From contig JALVRC010000064.1 in assembly GCA_027025255.1 (NCBI GenBank), positions 908 to 16,478 on the forward strand: a stretch of DNA of 15,571 nucleotides. The letters are read 5' to 3'. This document shows positions 12,333 to 15,571 of this stretch, one piece after another. The translations under genes and the position numbers were made by a program. The notes beneath the pieces were generated by a model. The model was not told where the DNA came from, searched no databases, and saw only the letters and a list, made by a program, of their open reading frames with translations. Every line of letters starts with the position of its first letter. Position 1 is the first letter of the stretch. Source of the stretch: Caldifarciminota bacterium (GTDB lineage: Bacteria; Hydrothermota; Tepidihabitantia; B3-TA06; JALVRC01).

Positions 12333-13090
12333 TATAACTCCGCGGTAAGTACCAGCGGTGGATCCTGCACCGCTATCGTATGTTCAAAATGGGCAGAAGG
12401 CTTCCCATCCTGAGCAGCTACTGTCCATCCATCACTCTTTTCAATAATCTTAACGTCTCCAGAAAGAACCATAGGTTCAAGGGCGAAAACCATTCCTCTT
12501 TTCAATAGTGGACCTCTTTCCTTTTCACCGTAATTCAAAATAATAGGCTCTTCATGTAATTGAATACCTACGCCATGACCGCCATAATTTTTAATCACAT
12601 TAAAACCATTTTCATGAACATAATTCCCTATAGCATAAGATATATCTCCTAAATGATTCCCGGGCTTCATTTGTTCAATGCCTTTACGTAAAGCATTCCT
12701 GGTAATTTCCATTAATTTCCTCCTTAATTTATCAATTGACCCAATTCCAAATGTTATAGCTGCATCTGCAATATATCCATTTAATCTAACCCCTACATCA
12801 ATTTTTACAAGTTGACCTTTTTTAATAATAACATCCTTTTTAGGAATACCATGAATAATCTCGTCTTCTATACTAATACATGAAGCAGCAGGAAAACCTC
12901 TGTAGCCCTTAAAAATAGGATAAGCATGCCTTTGTATAATATAATTTTCAATAAATTTATCCAACTCCCAGGTAGACATGCCTTCTAAATCAAAATTTGA
13001 AAGACTTTTAAACAAATTATCAATAATCCTACCAGCCTGTCCTATCCCTTTAATATCATCTGTATTTTTTATAAGAATACCCATATTCAC
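12332..13090 (-). CDS. map: methionine aminopeptidase type I
   Basis: A 252-residue enzyme that removes N-terminal Met from nascent proteins. The five metal ligands are visible: Asp98 (KIDVG), Asp109 (IADAAITF), His172 (GGHGVGI), Glu205 (VFALEP) and Glu236 (AHFEHTI). The substrate-side His80 is in 'EIIHGIP'. There is no N-terminal zinc-finger extension, so it is type Ia. The position between adk and infA is the common gram-positive-like order, with a 4-nt overlap with adk and 1 nt with infA. Confidence 0.98.
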   Translation of the reverse strand: MNMGILIKNTDDIKGIGQAGRIIDNLFKSLSNFDLEGMSTWELDKFIENYIIQRHAYPIFKGYRGFPAASCISIEDEIIHGIPKKDVIIKKGQLVKIDVGVRLNGYIADAAITFGIGSIDKLRRKLMEITRNALRKGIEQMKPGNHLGDISYAIGNYVHENGFNVIKNYGGHGVGIQLHEEPIILNYGEKERGPLLKRGMVFALEPMVLSGDVKIIEKSDGWTVAAQDGKPSAHFEHTIAVQDPPLVLTAEL

Positions 13091-13722
13091 ATTAAAATTT
13101 CCTTAATATCTGTAAAAATTTCACTAATAGTTCTTTGAGCATCAATGACTCTTAATAATCCTTTATTTTCAAAAAGTTCTACGATAGGTTGCGTTTGTTT
13201 ATCATATACAGAAAGTCTGTTTTCTATAACTTCAGGCTCGTCATCCTTTCTAATAATCAAAGGTTCGTTACATACATCACATTTCATATCATTCTTTGGC
13301 GGATTATACTCTATATGATAAACGCGTTTACATACAGGGCATACACGTCTTCCTGTTAATCTCTTTTTCAAGATATCTTTATCTACTTTAAGATAAACTG
13401 CTATAATCTTTTCATCAGAATGGTTTTTTAAAAATCCTTCAACCTGACCTACTGTTCGTGGGTAACCATCAATAATAATATCTTTATCCGAAGAGGTATC
13501 TTCTTTAATAATTGTCTCCATCAGTTCAACAATCAAATCATCCGGAACAAGCTCACCTTTATTAACAATCCTTTTTATCCTTTCTCCTAACAAAGAATTT
13601 TTCTCTATTTCATTACGTAAAATATCACCTGTTATTAGTACTTTAAAGCCTTCCTTCTTCAATAATTCAACCTGAGTACCCTTACCACATCCAGGTGGAC
13701 CAAGAAGTAAAATATACCTCAC
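13087..13722 (-). CDS. adk: adenylate kinase, zinc-LID form
   Basis: A 211-residue enzyme converting AMP and ATP to two ADP. The P-loop is GPPGCGKGT (8-16), with AMP-site 'TGDILR' and 'DGYPRT'. The LID (about 122-159) bears four cysteines, Cys128/Cys131 and Cys148/Cys151 (CPVC...CDVC), the structural zinc site found in many gram-positive and thermophilic enzymes. It overlaps secY and map by 4 nt each. Confidence 0.98.
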   Translation of the reverse strand: MRYILLLGPPGCGKGTQVELLKKEGFKVLITGDILRNEIEKNSLLGERIKRIVNKGELVPDDLIVELMETIIKEDTSSDKDIIIDGYPRTVGQVEGFLKNHSDEKIIAVYLKVDKDILKKRLTGRRVCPVCKRVYHIEYNPPKNDMKCDVCNEPLIIRKDDEPEVIENRLSVYDKQTQPIVELFENKGLLRVIDAQRTISEIFTDIKEILM

Positions 13723-15038
13723 TTCCTTCCTTTTATTTTAATTCCTTTTAACAATCCCTCATAATTTCTCATAAGCAAATGAGACTCAATCTGTTGAATT
13801 GTATCAAGAGCAACACCTACAATAATAAGATACGTTGTTCCACCAAAATAAAACGGTACATGCAAACTCTTAATAAGCCACCACGGCAAAAGAGCTATAA
13901 AAGCAAGAAAAACAGCTCCTGGTAATGTAATATGTGAAAGAACCTTATCCAGATATTCTGAAGTCTTCTGCCCGGGTCTTATCCCTGGAATAAACCCACC
14001 ATATCTCTTCATGTTGTTTGCTATGTCCTGAGGATTAAATACAACAGACGTATAATAGTAGGCGAAAAACAAAATAAGTAAACCAAATGTTATACTATAC
14101 AATAATGCCCCTGGAGACAATGCCCTGGAAATTGTTTCAGCCAGAGGAGACTTCCAAAAGGTAAAGAATGTCGCAGGAACCATTATCAAAGACTGTGCAA
14201 AGATTATAGGCATAACACCAGAAGTATTGACTCGCATTGGGATAAACGTCGTTTGTCCTCCATAAATCTTTCGTCCCACAACTTTCTGAGGATATTGGAC
14301 AGGAATCTTTCGCATAGCCATAGTAACAGCAACCATTGCTGCAAAAGTAATTATAATTATAGCTATAACAACGAGTAAAACGAAAAATGATATAGAACCA
14401 GCCTTTACTGCAGCCCAGGTCCTTCCGAAATCTGATGGAATTCTATCAAGAGCTCCAACAAAAATTAAAAAGGATATACCGTTTCCAATACCTTTTTCTG
14501 TAATTAATTCTCCTATCCACATAAGAAATATAGTACTGGCTGTAAGCGTTATAACAGTTGTAATTGTAAACATTACACCTGGATTGTTTACAATAGGAAC
14601 AATCTGGCCGTTATCAAGAGGTACATGCCCGGCATTTTCAAGATAAGCTGCTATTCCTATTGACTGAAATAAAGCTATAAGTACTGTTAGATAACGTGTA
14701 TATTGATTTATCTTTTTTCTTCCCTCATCATCCTGTTGTAATTTTTGTATCTTAGGGAATACAGAACCTAAAAGCTGAAATATAATAGATGCTGATATAT
14801 AAGGCATTACACCGAGGGAAAAAATACTTGCTCTTGAAAGAGCTCCTCCTACAAAAATATCATACATTCCAAAAACAGTACCGCGCAGATTTGACAATAA
14901 GGCCTTAACAGCAACCGGATTAAGCCCTGGCGTTGGAATATGAATACCGAATCTGAAAATAAGAACCATTAATAAAGTGAATAAGATTTTTCCTCTTAAA
15001 TCCTCAATTCTAAATATATTTTTAACAGAATCAAGCAT
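13719..15038 (-). CDS. secY: preprotein translocase subunit SecY
   Basis: A 439-residue channel protein of the SecYEG translocon with about ten hydrophobic membrane segments. Family signatures are 'FRFGIHIPTPGLN', 'SIFSLGVMPYISASIIFQLL' (TM2), 'GIGNGISFLIF', 'PVQYPQKVVG' with 'IPMRVNTSGVMPIIFA', and 'NMKRYGGFIPGIRPG..T..YL'. The cytosolic C terminus is short and basic (GIKIKGRK). ATG at 15038 overlaps the end of rplO by 8 nt. Confidence 0.99.
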   Translation of the reverse strand: MLDSVKNIFRIEDLRGKILFTLLMVLIFRFGIHIPTPGLNPVAVKALLSNLRGTVFGMYDIFVGGALSRASIFSLGVMPYISASIIFQLLGSVFPKIQKLQQDDEGRKKINQYTRYLTVLIALFQSIGIAAYLENAGHVPLDNGQIVPIVNNPGVMFTITTVITLTASTIFLMWIGELITEKGIGNGISFLIFVGALDRIPSDFGRTWAAVKAGSISFFVLLVVIAIIIITFAAMVAVTMAMRKIPVQYPQKVVGRKIYGGQTTFIPMRVNTSGVMPIIFAQSLIMVPATFFTFWKSPLAETISRALSPGALLYSITFGLLILFFAYYYTSVVFNPQDIANNMKRYGGFIPGIRPGQKTSEYLDKVLSHITLPGAVFLAFIALLPWWLIKSLHVPFYFGGTTYLIIVGVALDTIQQIESHLLMRNYEGLLKGIKIKGRK

Positions 15039-15471
15039 TAATTACCTCCGCCTTTCCACCTTTTGCCTCTATTAATTCCTTAGCTTTTTTGGAAAATGCA
15101 TGTGCTTTTACTGTAATTGCGACCTCTATATCGCCACCAGCTAAAATTTTTACAAGCGTCTTTTTTCTTATTATTTTATCCTTCAAAAGTCTTACTGTGT
15201 CTACTATATCTCCCTTTTTATATATGTTTAAATCCTTCAAATTAACAGGGGTATACACCTTTCTTGAAATATTTTTAAATCCCCTTTTGGGAATCCTTCT
15301 ATAATAAGGCATCTGTCCGCCTTCAAATCTTGAATCATGTTCTTTACCAGAGCGTTGTCCTGCTCCTTTATGTCCTCTCCCTGAAGTCTTCCCTCTTCCT
15401 GATCCTGGGCCTCTTCCAATACGCCTCGAATGTTTTCTTGCTCCTTCATTAGCAATTAGTAAATTTACCAT
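15031..15471 (-). CDS. rplO: 50S ribosomal protein L15
   Basis: A 146-residue large-subunit protein. The Gly/Arg-rich N-terminal extension ('RRIGRGPGSGRGKTSGRGHKG') that threads into 23S rRNA is followed by 'FEGGQMPYYRRIPKRGF' and the globular end 'VKAHAFSKKAKELIEAKGG'. It is joined to rpmD by TAATG and to secY by an 8-nt overlap. Confidence 0.99.
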   Translation of the reverse strand: MVNLLIANEGARKHSRRIGRGPGSGRGKTSGRGHKGAGQRSGKEHDSRFEGGQMPYYRRIPKRGFKNISRKVYTPVNLKDLNIYKKGDIVDTVRLLKDKIIRKKTLVKILAGGDIEVAITVKAHAFSKKAKELIEAKGGKAEVINA

Positions 15472-15571
15472 TACTCCTCCTCTACTTCAACTAAATGTCT
15501 AACAACTCTTAACATCCCTCTAACAGAAGGAGAATCTTCGTATTTTTTTTCTTTACCAACCCTTCTTAACC
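15471..15571 (-). CDS. rpmD: 50S ribosomal protein L30, C-terminal part, cut by window edge
   Basis: The last 33 codons are readable: LRRVGKEKKYEDSPSVRGML, then RVVRHLVEVEEE and TAA (15471-15473). 'VRGM...V.HLV.VEE' is the standard C terminus of L30 (about 60 residues), and its place before rplO is canonical. The start lies beyond the window. Confidence 0.93.
   Translation of the reverse strand, partial: LRRVGKEKKYEDSPSVRGMLRVVRHLVEVEEE

Overview
This is an AT-rich bacterial chromosome segment in which nearly every supported gene lies on the minus strand. It reads, from high to low coordinates, as one very long, tightly packed gene string followed by a small accessory region. The translation genes are bacterial (RpoA, SecY, IF1, L36, S13-S11-S4-RpoA-L17 order). 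A lipid-anchored protein and Fe-S enzymes (NadA, LipA) are present. I cannot name the organism. The combination of a firmicute-like spc/alpha operon end, a lone NadA, a short GlmU and an unusual ArgRS signature would fit an anaerobic candidate phylum (Omnitrophota-like lineages come to mind), but that is a guess.

Region 1 (15571 to 9246) is the end of the ribosomal super-operon: rpmD (cut by the window), rplO, secY, adk, map, infA, rpmJ, rpsM, rpsK, rpsD, rpoA, rplQ. Junctions are TAATG, ATGA or gaps of 12 nt or less, so translational coupling is likely throughout. rpmJ (38 codons) is also present.

Region 2 (9242 to 2770) continues without a visible break: a GlmU-like uridylyltransferase that stops early in its beta-helix domain, a membrane-anchored LytR C-terminal-domain protein that can only start at a non-canonical ATT codon, rsfS, argS, a fructose/Ntr-type PTS IIA protein, a short zinc-ribbon protein, lipB, lipA and nadA. 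It links cell-wall precursor supply, ribosome silencing, tRNA charging, lipoate assembly and NAD synthesis.

Region 3 (2769 to 1) is accessory. Two imperfect copies of the same control cassette occur here. Each has a perfect TTGACA-N16-TATAAT promoter, an AGGAGGT ribosome site and a micro-ORF starting MSRETKN. One copy precedes a clan GH-A-like glycosidase lipoprotein. The other precedes a type II restriction endonuclease followed by its overlapping DNA methyltransferase (cut by the window). Between the glycosidase and the second cassette is a 385-nt gene-free stretch with several imperfect inverted repeats that resemble attC-type DNA.

The points most worth a second look are the duplicated promoter/micro-ORF cassette, the ATT-started LytR_C gene, the ArgRS lacking a HIGH signature, the truncated GlmU and the odd RNA polymerase alpha C-terminal domain.
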